The translations under genes and the position numbers were made by a program. The notes beneath the pieces are model-generated. The model worked only from the letters and a program-made list of their open reading frames with translations. It made no database searches and was not told where the DNA came from. A stretch of DNA of 64,000 bases. It comes from Macrothele yani. Lineage: Eukaryota; Arthropoda; Arachnida; Araneae; Macrothelidae. The first letter of the stretch is position 1; each line of letters begins with the position of its first letter. This document shows, piece by piece, positions 54,180 through 64,000 of the stretch. The stretch is taken from the NCBI GenBank assembly GCA_039090855.1, contig CM077011.1, forward strand, positions 30,223,001 through 30,287,000, written 5' to 3'.

Positions 54180-54690
54180 CACCTGTCGGAAAACCTGAAA
54201 AGTGAAAACTTCATCGCCTTGGAGCGGAAATCTCTCTATTTCCTTTCCAGTATGCGGAAAATCCACGCTCAAAACATTGCCATATTATTCGGAAGTATTC
54301 CTACTTATGCGAACGACTATTTTCTGTGATGAAACAGGTGAAATCAAAAGGTGGCTTTCGTCTAACTGATGAAAACTTGGAGGGAAACCTGCGGATCGCT
54401 GCGCACGTCCAACAATGAACCATTCATTGAAAGACTATTAAGAAACGAGTAATGTCAAATGCCTCTCTGAAAATCTACAAAAAAAGAAAAAAATGTTTTA
54501 GCGACGCCTGCATATTTTTTAAGCAAGTAAGTTGTTTTGTTTAAATAATTTTGTGCCCTTTTTTTTTATATATATATTTTGGTTTTGGGGATTTTTTTGG
54601 GACTTTTTGCTAGCAGGTATCTCCTGCGGCCCGCCGTTGTTCAGTCAATCTGGAATTGGCCAGTAGGTGTTAAAAAGTTATGCATCCCTG
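54180..54690 (+). pseudogene. hAT transposase C-terminus and 3' terminal repeat
   Basis: Reads ALERKSLYFLSSMRKIHAQN and, after a small shift, SYLCERLFSVMKQVKSKGGF then RLTDENLEGNLRIAAHVQQ-TGA (54416). This is the dimerisation region of GTF2IRD2/EPM2AIP1-like hAT transposases. At 54690 the element ends with the inverse of CAGGGATGCATAACTTTTTA, preceded by GCGGCCCGC-type hAT sequence. The upstream part is replaced by the minisatellite. Confidence 0.8.
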
Positions 54691-55136
54691 ACTTACATCA
54701 TATTAACGACGAAAAATCATCTGATGTCTTCTGCTTTTTCGCGGATCATCTTTTTTTTGCAGCGCTATCTCTCCATCTTTTTAGAAAAATAACGTGAGCT
54801 CACGGTGATCCCGGTTGCTGTACTACGCATCTAAGGGCAGTCTCTAGCGCCGCCGTACTTTCTACATGATATATTTTTTTTCTTGTGCACAGTCAGTTCC
54901 TTCTTCATCAGATTGGAATTTATTCTATTTTTCTTTTTTCGAACGGTCTCCAGCTTCAACGGCTTTCTAGGGTTTCACACCGACAGGGTCGCACGTTTTG
55001 TCCCTTGGCTATCTTTTAACAGTTCCTGGCATTGGCTTCTAAATTACCTGAAAAGAGCCTTTTTCAACTCAGATTCAAACATTTTCACATGCAAACGCCT
55101 GGAATTTTTCACTGTTTTTTTCTTTCTTCATGCTGC

Positions 55137-55139
<3 letters not shown>
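54691..55139. other. Unannotated stretch
   Basis: A plus frame at 54883-55251 is T-rich and has no domain. Confidence 0.4.
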
Positions 55140-55170
<31 letters not shown>

Positions 55171-55241
55171 TTTCATCGCGAATGTCCTCGGATTAAGCGG
55201 AACTCGGTTTACCAGGACTCTGAGTATCGCGACTTTACTGT
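55140..55241 (-). repeat. Poly-T tract and pogo-like terminus
   Basis: About 28 T (55140-55167), then an end whose inverse reads TACAGTAAAGTCGCGATACT followed by CAGAGTCC..AACCGAG. This is the terminal style of pogo/Tigger elements. No partner was found. Confidence 0.45.
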
Positions 55242-55912
55242 ACTTAAATAATTATGCAGGTGATTGTATGATGTCTATGTATCAATCTGTGGACCCCTTA
55301 AAACAAATGCTATTACAGCTATCAAGAGTAAATTTTATATTTAGGAGTTTTGGGAAATAATAGCTACTCTAAAACAGTTCATTTCATCTTTTCTTAAAGG
55401 TGATTGAAAGTCGTTGTCAGTTTAATAAAATCTAAATTTGGAAAGCATTTTGTTTCTTCGAAAAATCACGATAAAAAATGTGTAATTCGTGATAAGTCCT
55501 CCTATAGAGAAAAAAAATATTACAGATCTATTCATAAAAAATAATAAGCTAGCTCGTACAGAAAATGAAATGACTGATTTACCCGCATTAATGACAAGAA
55601 AAAACTATCATCGTGCAATTAGAGTTCTATCTTGAACGCAGGGGCTTCAGAGGGAGAGGGGAACCAAGGGGCCAAGTGTGTGATTTTTTGTTTCAGGTTA
55701 AAAGGTGACTTCATCAGAAAAAAAAGGCTTAATTAATAAAAATGCATCAACTTACATGTGAAAAAAAAATGCTTTAATTTTTTCTTCTATTTCTCACTTT
55801 CATTTTTCGTCGCGCTTCACAAAAAAAAAAAGAAATGAAAATGAAATATAAAAATAAATGAGAAAACATTTTATATGCTTTTCTGCTTAAGCGTGAGTGC
55901 GCCTCAGGCGTC
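55242..55912. other. Unannotated AT-rich stretch
   Basis: Nothing recognised. Confidence 0.4.
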
Positions 55913-55985
55913 CTTATGGCTCAGAGGTACACACGCAGCTTTTGTTGAACCAACCGAAACGACCTCAGATCGAACCCGGCAAAGG
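55913..55985 (+). repeat. tRNA-like sequence
   Basis: TGGCTCAGAGGTACAC (box A-like) and AGATCGAACCC (box B-like) at tRNA spacing. The flanks do not fold into a full cloverleaf. Probable SINE head. Confidence 0.5.
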
Positions 55986-56889
55986 GAAAGTAATCTGGTA
56001 TTGAAAGGGCTGAAAAATTCAGAATCTTTGATTCTGCGAAATTTTGGCATAAATACGGGAAAACCCGAGAAACAGACTTTTTTAAAATACACGGAATTAC
56101 TGACTACAGAAATTCTGTCAAAATACTGAATTTAGATGAAACTTTAACTTTTAAAAACGCAATTTTCGTTAAAGGACGGATGCCTACCGGCAGCTTTGCA
56201 GCACGTTATTTTCAGGAATTTTCTGTGAATCCACACCATTTATTTTATTTTTTACAGTACCTGTAATGCCTAATTTAGTACTTCTGTCTACACAGTATAA
56301 AGAATGGAAGTCGAAAGTGAAAAACAAACACATTTCATTCCCTATAATGCAAGTTGGTATTAAGGATTTATTCCGTACGAAAAGGATAAAAACAACAGCA
56401 TAGCTTTCTTCCTTAAGTCTACACTCTATAACGAGCAATTCCTTTCTTCTTGTAATGGAATTGAGAAATCATCAATAAGCAATTTTACTTAACATATAGA
56501 TTCAGTTATACAGCATATGCCTTTTTCTTGCACTAGCATTTAATACCATTCGATTCTTCATCTCCATACTTTTCAAATTCTTCACAATCAAACAATAATA
56601 AAAAATGATGCAACAGAGTCGGAAGTTCTTGATTAAATAGAGTTCCTAAAGAAAATGGATATATACTCATTTAATTATACCGTAATTTTCTTTCCGCTGT
56701 AACTAGTCCTTACGTTAGGTGTGCTAAGTCAATGCAATATTAGAAGGTAACCATACACCTTACAAGAAAGAGTTCAAGTAGTATTTACAAATACTTTTAT
56801 TTTGCTTGCATGGGTTGTACTCCACACTCACATATAGTTTACTGGCTTACTCGATGCAGTATCAGTGATTTAACATCCAAACACAATAT
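55986..56889. other. Unannotated AT-rich stretch
   Basis: Nothing recognised. Confidence 0.4.
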
Positions 56890-56900
56890 AACAGCACGTC

Positions 56901-57082
56901 GCCGCCCAGGTGGAGCAGTGGTCTAAGCGATGGCCTCTGATCATTCGTCCGAAAGGGGTCCGGATTCAAATCCCGGTGAGGCATGGTTCCCTGGAATCAG
57001 TGACGGTAAATTAGGGACGGGTGACTGCTTATAGCTAATTGACCTACTCACGGTGGTCGTTAAAGTTCCAATAAAAAAAAAG
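56901..57082 (+). mobile_element. SINE family 1, copy 11, internally deleted
   Basis: Exact duplication AACAGCACGTC (56890-56900 and 57083-57093). About 40 bp are missing between GAGGCATGG and TTCCCTGGAA. Confidence 0.95.
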
Positions 57083-57143
57083 AACAGCACGTCTATCGTC
57101 AATAACATCAATACCACTTAAACAACTGCTGCATTGCCTTTTT

Positions 57144-58750
57144 TACGCTTTCCAACCGTAGGTTGAAGAAGCGTATATGCTCCAGCTTTGTCCGTCCATC
57201 CGTCTGCCTGTCGGCAAGATAAGTTGCATAAAAATGGTTCGATTTCCATGAAATTTTAGTATGTGGTAGGGGACCACCTGGGGACGAGCCCTATTGAAAA
57301 TTGGTGAAATGGGGTCAAAGGTGTCACGAAATAGGAGCGCGATCCATTCCATTGCCCTTATGCGTCATAACTTGCGTAAATATGATTCGATGTAGATGAA
57401 ATTTTTATATGTGGTAGGGGACCACCTGGGAAGAAACCCTATTCAAAATGGGTGAAGTGGGGTCAAAGGTCAGGACATAGGAGCGTGATGCATTCCTTTG
57501 CCCTTATGCGTCATAACTTGCGTAAATATGGTTCGATTTCGATGAAATTGTAGTATGTCGTACGGGATCACCAGGGGACAAACCCAATTGAAAATGGACG
57601 AAATGGGGTCAAAGGTCAGGACATAGGATTGGGATCCATTCCTTCGCCCTTATCCCATACTATTAAAGGAGCACTTCTTGTATGTATGTAAATTTTATTT
57701 TGAAAACGGCTCTAAGGATTTTGATCAAAGTCGTTAACCTACCGTTTTCTGATACTAGAAATCGATTTAGCTTGATCTCGACTTTATGAAAATTCGTTTA
57801 GTGGGTTAAATAACCAACCCGAATTACCACGTTTTTAGTGGCATGGTGTCGTCCCGTTAATGTTGCCCATGCTTAGAAATCTTATGACGTCAGAATCTCG
57901 CGACTGAGATGTTGGCGCGCGGTCACGCCATCTGTCTCATTACGTCACGCGTTGTGTGACGTAATGAGACTTTTTTAAAATTTTTAAAGTTTTATGACGT
58001 CACACTCTTGCGAGCAGTTGGTCGCGATTCCCATCTGCCTCATTACGTCACGCGTTGTGTGCGTATGTCCGTCCGCACGATAACTCGCGTAACAATCGTT
58101 CGATTTCGATGAAAGTTTAGTATGTGGTAGGGAAACTGGGAAGGAATCCTAATGAAAGTGAACGAAATGGGGTCAAAAGTGAGGACATAGGGGCGGAATT
58201 CATTCCGCTGTTTTTATGCGTCATAACTAACGTAAAAAAAGGTTCGCTTTCAATGAAATTTTAGTATGTGGTAGGGGACGACCTGGAAAAAAACCCTATT
58301 GAAAATGGGCGAAACGGGGTCAAAGGTCAGGACATGGGATTGGAATTACTTCCATCGCCATTATGCGTCATAACTTCCGAAAAATTGCTTCGATTTGGAT
58401 GAAATTTTAGTATGTTGTAGGGGCCTGCCTGGTAACGAAACCTATTGAAAATGGGCGAAATGAGGTCAAAGATTAGGACACATGAGCGGGATCTATTGCA
58501 TAGCCCTTATGCATGATAACTTACGTAAAAATGCTTCTATTGCGACAAAACTTTATCATGTTGTTTCGGAGGTATACTGAACCGGTTCTGTTGAATATAA
58601 TCGAAATGGGATCAAAGGTCAGGGCACAGGACCGAGATTTATTCCACAGGCATTATCCTCATAACTTGAGTGATAACTTGAATAATGACTTCTGGTATGT
58701 TGGAAAGCGTATTATAAGCATTGCATTGCATGATTTTACTAACTTGTTAA
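57144..58750 (+). repeat. Modular ~147-bp tandem array, block 1
   Basis: Head TACGCTTTCCAAC at 57144, then CCGTCC-rich sequence, then units containing ATAACTTGCGTAAA, TTCGATTTCGATGAAATTTT, GTATGTGGTAGGGGACC and GGGGTCAAAGGTCAGGACAT about every 147 bp. The tail at 58699-58711 is the exact inverse of the 13-bp head, followed by TTGCATGATTTTACTAACTT. It is interrupted at about 57652-58055 by Helitron-like sequence. Confidence 0.9.
57652..58055 (+). mobile_element. Possible Helitron-like insertion
   Basis: Starts TCCCATACTATTAAAGGAGC followed by TTGTATGTATGTAAA, resembling Helitron 5' ends (TC...TACTATTAAAG...TGTATGTATGT). It contains a perfect 14-bp stem hairpin, TCTCATTACGTCAC and its complement, at about 57935-57971. 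No clear CTRR 3' end was found, so the call is weak. Confidence 0.4.
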
Positions 58751-60294
58751 TCTATCTTTCTTATCTGGCCACACATACGTCACTCTTGTTCCGATCTCAG
58801 GGTGTTGCCAACATCGTTCTCGTTTGAAGGAAAACACAAAACGTTAAGATTTGAAAATGTCTAAGAGAACAAACTCAGATTTACAGAGAAAAAGAAACTC
58901 AAAAGGAAAGTGGAAATAGAATATACGTTACATAATTCATTCTGCTTCTCCTTTCTTCTTTTGCCTTTATAAATCACAAGTATCTATTCTACCGCTTTTT
59001 CCGTTTGTATTAGAGTTGGCGGCCTAACGGCCAGAGATGGGCTCCGCGATCTTTTGTTAAATGTTGCTGTTTCACCATGAAATTTTAAATAAAACGAATA
59101 ACGTTGCTACCGGACAACAATCGGCACTCTTGGGAGTTTCTATTTTTGAAAAGGGGGGGTATGTCAAAACAGCAGTCAGCAGAAAGTGCCAACGGTTCGT
59201 ATTCGTCGATTTTTCTTTGCGAAGGTTCTTCATTTTTTGCTGCGACTGAGAACACAAATTCTGTAGCCCAACGGGAACACAGCAGTGCTCTGAAAATCGC
59301 TGAAAAGAATCTTAATTTTTCTGAAAAAAGAGAAAAAAGAAACATTAATCATCAGAGAGAGAGAGAGAGGGGGGGGTGTCCAGTTGCCGTACAATAACTG
59401 AAGTACGTATTTCTATATGGATTTTCTTATTACATACTGCTTTAAGAGAAGTCTGAGCCAGATTTTGTTTTTGTTATACTTTCAGGTGAAATATACTTCC
59501 ACTGTTCATGTCGAGAGCCTAATGCAATTCATAATCGAGCAAATTACCTGTCGAAAGTTCTTTGTCGCATTGATATATGATCACTTTGAGTGAATTATTC
59601 TTCAAAATTCCTATATCTCTCTTAGCGGTCTCTTTGCCGAGAATCCGTTACCACAGATAAGGCAAATGTTATGAGTCTGGGTTCTCGTATAACTAGGGGA
59701 GTGGTTCTTTTTATGTTTCCTGGGAGTGCCAGCGTTCAGAAAGTTAGAAACCTAAGTGGGTGACGGAATGAGACTTGAATACAGTTACCTCTCTGCAGTC
59801 TCTATGTGTGTGTGTCTCATCCGTTTCATAATCGCCTATTTGCACTTTGTCTACGTCAGTTCATCTGCCGCCCAACCTTCACAGGAAAATGTTTTAATTT
59901 TCGGAAGGTCCACTCACGTACTGAAGTAGGGAGTGCAACTGAGGACAAATATTTATTTATTTTTGCTTTACAAGAATTCATACATTTTGCATGGAGCTTA
60001 TGAAACAGTATGAACATCGAAGAGAGTGACAGATCTCGAATTTTTTTATGAACAGTAAACTAGATTAGCCCCTTTTATTTTCTTCTTCTCCTTCTTTTCA
60101 TTTTGCAGTTTAGTGACTTCGAAGAACGTCTAAGGCTATATATGGACACGCCTATTCCGAATTTAAAGCCACTAGCTCTAGGGAGTGTCATAGCCATCGC
60201 AGTGTATTATAAACCCAAAGCATATTAATCAGGGGTAGCAGCCTGGGACGATCTCGGACGATCGGCCAGAACTTTGCCTCTGACTACTAGGCCG
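58751..60294. other. Unannotated stretch
   Basis: Small overlapping frames at 59061-59397 and 59806-60003 have no domain. Confidence 0.4.
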
Positions 60295-60316
60295 CCCCCC
60301 CCCCCCCCCCCCCCCT
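60295..60316. repeat. Poly-C tract
   Basis: An uninterrupted run of about 20 C. Confidence 0.9.
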
Positions 60317-60641
60317 CACATCTCTGTCTCTTTGGTCTCCTGCATTTTTCTTTGGCTAATATTTTCAGCATTACTTGGAGCATACCAGGCTTTTCAGAAA
60401 TCCACTGGATTCTGTAACTCTTTACGTCGGTGCGCGCGCGAAAGCACCCGTACACACACACAAGAGCCTGTAGTGAAACGTCGATGAAATGCCATTTAAG
60501 AAAATACGGTGATTAGTTTTCAATACTAAGACTGATATACAATTAAGTCAATTTATATGCCCTCTTTTTCCAGTTTTACGCAGTGCATTTTGACGTAGGA
60601 CTACGTCTAACTCCGCGGATCGTATGGGTCTCTCCCCTTTT

Positions 60642-61568
60642 TATGCTTTCCAACCGTACGTTGAAGAAGCGTATATGTGCCAGCTTTGTCCGTCCGGCCG
60701 TCTGTCTGTCTGTCCGTCCGCATGATAACTCGCGCAAAAATGGTTCGATTTCGATGAAATTTTAGTATGTGGTAAAGGATCAGCTGGGGATGAACCCTAT
60801 TGAAAATGGACGAAATGGGGTCAAAGGTCAGGGCATAAGAGCGGGATCCATTCCATTGCCCTTATGCCTCATGACTTGCGTAGAAATGGTTCGATTTCAT
60901 TCCCATGTGGTCTACCACATATAAAAAATAAATTTTTTATATGTGGTAGGGGACCACATGGGAATGAACCCTATTGAAAATGGACGAAATGGGGTCAAAG
61001 TTCAGGACATAGGAGTGCGATCCATTCCATTGCCCTTATGCGCCATAACTTGCGTAAAAATGGTTCGATTTGGATGAAAGTTTAGTATGTAGAGGGGTAT
61101 CACATGGAAATGAACTCTATTGAAAATGGAAGAAATGGGGTCAAAGGTCAGCACATAGGAACGGGATTCATTCCATTGCCTTTATGCTTCATAACTTGCG
61201 TAGAAATGCTTCGATTGCGACAAAACATCATCACGTTGTTCCAGAAATGCACTGAACCGGTTCTGTTGAATATAATCGAAATGTGGTCAAAGATCAGGAC
61301 ACAGGACCGAGATTTATTCCACAGCTATTATTCTCATAACTTGACTAAAAATGCTTCTATTGAGATAAAACTTTAGAATGTTGTTCCGGAGGAATACTGA
61401 ACCGGTTCTGTTAAGTATCATTGAAATGGGGTCAAAGATCAGGGCACAGGAGCGATATTTATTCCACGGCCATTATCCTCATAACTTGAGTAATAACTTG
61501 AGTAATGATTTCTGGTATGTTGGAAAGCGTATCATAATCAATGCATTGCATGATTTTACTAACTTGTT
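60642..61568 (+). repeat. Modular ~147-bp tandem array, block 2
   Basis: Head TATGCTTTCCAAC at 60642, several units, and tail GTTGGAAAGCGTA at 61519-61531, then the shared 3' module to ACTAACTTGTTTA. Confidence 0.9.
60896..60969. repeat. Long hairpin inside array
   Basis: TTCATTCCCATGTGGTC plus TACCACATATAAAAAAT, then a 2-nt spacer, then the near-exact inverse, ending GGGAATGAA. The stem is over 30 bp with two extra bases. Confidence 0.9.
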
Positions 61569-62163
61569 TACCCTTTCCAACCGCAGGTTGAAGAAGCGTA
61601 TATGCTCCAGCTTTGTCCGTCTGTCTCTCCTTCCGCACGATAACTCATGTAAAAATGGTTCGACTTCGATGAAATTTTAGTATGTGGTAGGAGACCACCT
61701 CGGGACAAACCTTATTGAAAATGGGCGAAATGGGGTCAAAGATCAGGACATAGGAGCGGGATCCATTCCATTGCACTTATGCGTGATAACTTACGTGAAA
61801 ATGCTTCGATTGCGACAAAACGTTATCATGTTGTTTCGGAGGTATACTGAATCGGTTCTGTTGAATATCATCAAAATGGGGTCGAAGTTCAGGGCACAAG
61901 AGCGCTATTTATTCCACAGCCATTATCCTCATAACTTGACAAAAATGCTTCTATTGGAACAAAATTTTTGTATGTTGTTCCGGAGGTATACTGAACCGGT
62001 TCTGTTGAATATCATAGAAATGGGATAAAAGCTCAGGGCACAGTAGCGAGACTTATTCCACAGCCATTATCTTCATAACGTATGTAATAACTTGAGTAAT
62101 GCTTCCTTTTATGTTGGATAGCGTATCATAATCAATGCATTGCATGATTTTACTAACTTGTTT
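61569..62163 (+). repeat. Modular ~147-bp tandem array, block 3
   Basis: Head TACCCTTTCCAAC at 61569, immediately after the block 2 tail. Tail GTTGGATAGCGTA at 62113-62125 and the same 3' module. Confidence 0.9.
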
Positions 62164-62334
62164 ACTTTTATATTTATAGTGTAAGAAAGTCTAGAGATCA
62201 GTTGAAATCAGTATTCTGTATAGGGATTACCGGAACGCGTGCCAACTAATTAAATAGGTACCGGAGCGCCGTTCCGGCCGCACTACACCACTGGTTACAT
62301 GTTACGGCTATTACGGTATTTAAATTAAATAATT

Positions 62335-62935
62335 TTTCCAAAACTCGATGTCAAAAATATTATATCGAAAAAAGGTCTTCTTAATATAATATTATATCGA
62401 AAAAGGTGAAGTATAATAATATAATATCGAAAAATGTGAAGGATAAAAAGGTGAAGGATAATAATATTATATCGAAAAAGGTGAAGGATAAAAATATTAT
62501 ATCGAAAAAGGTGAAGGATAATAATATTATATCGAAAAAGGTGAAGTATAATAACATAATATCGAAAAATGTGAAGGATAAAAGGTGAAGGATAATAATA
62601 TTATATCGAAAAAGGTGAAGTATAATAACATAATATCGAAAAATGTGAAGGATAAAAGGTGAAGGATAATAATATTATATCGAAAAAGGTGAAGGATAAA
62701 AAGGTGAAGGATAAAATGGTGAAGGATAATAATATTATATCGAAAAAGGTGAAGGATAATAACATTATATCGAAAAAGGTGAAGGATAATAATATTATAT
62801 CGAAAAAGATGAAGTATAATAATATAATATCGAAAAATGTGAAGGGTAAAAAGGTGAAGGATAATAATATTATATCGAAAAATGTGAAGGGTAAAAAGGT
62901 GAAGGATAATAATATTATATCGAAAAAGGTGCCGG
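62335..62935 (+). repeat. ~30-bp AT-rich minisatellite
   Basis: Units of ATATCGAAAAAGGTGAAGGA plus TAATAATATT, about 17 copies with unit-length variants. Flanks share CCGGA(G/A)CG(C/T)C(G/A)TTCC at about 62263 and 62933 in the same orientation. Open frames across it are a by-product of the repeat. Confidence 0.92.
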
Positions 62936-62998
62936 AACGTCATTCCAGCCCGTTTTGTCAGAAAGATAGCCCCAATTACACGTATTTTAATTATGGTT

Positions 62999-63410
62999 TG
63001 TGACGTATATTCTAAATTAACTTTCCTTTTTAGTTTCTTTCCCTATGTAAATCTTGAGTTTATTCTCAGTTATTCTTCACTATTAACGTAATATCTTTTC
63101 TCTCAAACGAATACGTTTGGCAACACAATTTAGGTTGAATGAACGTGACGTTTGCCTGAGTTTTGATAAGAACGAGAGATAAAAACGACGACTAATCTGT
63201 TGCTGGGCGAGCGTTGGGTTGTAAACTGATTATTATTGAAAAGAGCGTGTAAACTGAATATTGAAAGGAGCGTTGTGAAAAGAGCGTTGTGTTAAGAGTT
63301 GTGTGATGTGTGGAGAGTTTAGTGCAATATGCTATGCTACGATGTGTTTGCTACATCCTGAATAAAACCTCTTTTCCGTTAGTTTGACTTCTGTTGTTTA
63401 CATGTTTCGT
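62999..63410 (+). other. Possible solo-LTR-like or promoter-like segment
   Basis: Starts TGTGACGTATATTC, has short repeats of GAGCGTTGTG near 63260-63300 and AATAAA at about 63361, followed by a T-rich stretch. No partner repeat or duplication was found, so this is a weak call. Confidence 0.25.
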
Positions 63411-63840
63411 CTGGCGGTTAAGGTTTAATTTTAGGAACTATTTCTTCGTATAGTGATGTTTTAAATTAACGTAGAAGTACGAAAAGACTTCTACGTTATA
63501 GGTTCTTTAAAACACGTATAATTTACATTTCACCGTATTCTCTTTTCTTGTTCCTCTATGTGTATGCATATTTTTTAAAATCAGTTTTTAAATCAAGTTA
63601 TTTCCACTTTTCCCTTTACGACTCTTAGTGTATGATTCCCAAATTGGATTTTGAAAGTGTTTCATTAGCACGAGTAGTTTACGTCCTTTTCAAGGTAGTT
63701 TATAATCACAAACTCTTTCACCTCCCCCAAACGGATATTAAGAGGTTTAAATATAAGCTTTGTTCAGAACATTAAACTGGTGTTGTATGAGAGTTGTGGT
63801 GTATCTATCTCAGAGGTGACGCAATGTCAAGACGGCGCTA
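63411..63840. other. Unannotated stretch
   Basis: Nothing recognised. Confidence 0.4.
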
Positions 63841-63846
63841 CAAACT

Positions 63847-63922
63847 TCGTCGGTGTAGCTTAATTGGGGAAGCATTCGGCTCCGGGGAGCAGAAGGATGC
63901 AGGTTCCAACCGCTACTGGCAA
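63847..63922 (+). repeat. tRNA-like unit at right edge
   Basis: GTGTAGCTTAATTGG (box A-like), a CTCCGGGGAG hairpin and GGTTCCAACC (box B-like). The order and the CTCCGG motif resemble the TRIM-A 3' LTR (GTTGCTTAGTTGGGAGAG, CTCCGGAG). The acceptor arms pair only with wobbles. It may be part of another TRIM LTR or SINE cut by the window end. Confidence 0.5.
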
Positions 63923-64000
63923 ATGGCTTTTACACTACAGAGTATTGAAAAGGAATAAGTTAGAGTTTTATTCCACTAAGAATTCAATGGGTAGAGGTCT

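Noticed and set aside
57144..58750. Coding frames across the 147-bp array (for example 58513-58827)
   Set aside because: They follow repeat periodicity and are not conserved between blocks.
62406..63003. Lysine/isoleucine-rich frames on both strands (up to 138 codons)
   Set aside because: They arise from a ~30-bp repeat lacking stop codons in several frames; there is no domain, and both strands are open.
62999..63410. Complete LTR of an autonomous retrotransposon
   Set aside because: Only an AATAAA and a TG start are visible; there is no partner repeat, target duplication or adjacent coding region.

Overview
This 64 kb window is eukaryotic, AT-rich intergenic DNA built almost entirely from transposable elements and tandem repeats. 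I find no convincing host protein-coding gene, rRNA gene or ordinary tRNA gene. The mixture points to an arthropod genome: RTE-type LINEs with (ATG)n 3' tails, very many Tc1/mariner relatives, hAT elements with ZMYM1-like transposases, several tRNA-derived SINEs and Penelope-like termini. A chelicerate such as a spider is my best guess, but that is inference from repeat content only.

Layout. 0-10 kb: a decayed RTE copy at the left edge, a hAT element (2442-6672) with an exact 8-bp target duplication, a mariner relic, and a Tc1 element sitting inside another mariner. 10-22 kb: a miniature LTR element (TRIM-A), SINEs, a Tc1 fragment, a large imperfect palindrome, a pogo-like terminal-repeat pair opened by a SINE, a mariner and a Tc1, SINE-in-SINE nesting, and a Penelope-like terminus. 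22-27 kb: a palindromic pair of tRNA-like repeats, a non-autonomous hAT, and a Penelope-like inverted repeat carrying hammerhead-ribozyme-like cores. 27-35 kb: a full-length RTE with an intact 983-codon ORF, joined tail-to-tail to an inverted RTE copy with a 5' inversion, then an RT fragment and another RTE copy. This block splits one arm of the Penelope-like inverted repeat. 36-46 kb: two mariner-like DDxD elements, one holding a SINE and TRIM-B, and a SINE split by a hAT that is itself split by a Tc1. 46-55 kb: more hAT, Tc1, mariner and RTE remnants and a 115-bp minisatellite of nine copies. 55-64 kb: arrays of a modular ~147-bp repeat, a ~30-bp AT-rich minisatellite and a tRNA-like unit at the right edge.

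The only long intact coding sequence is the RTE endonuclease/reverse transcriptase at 27389-30340. It could in principle supply activity in trans to SINEs, but no 3'-end match between them was established. All other transposases are broken by stops, frameshifts, deletions or nested insertions.

The most unusual signal is a pair of TRIM-like elements, 564 and 579 bp long. Their LTRs (148 and 163 bp) each contain a tRNA-like domain with A- and B-box promoter motifs, flanked by primer-binding-like and polypurine tracts and 5-bp target duplications. This resembles the plant Cassandra layout (5S rRNA in the LTR) but with a tRNA-like unit.
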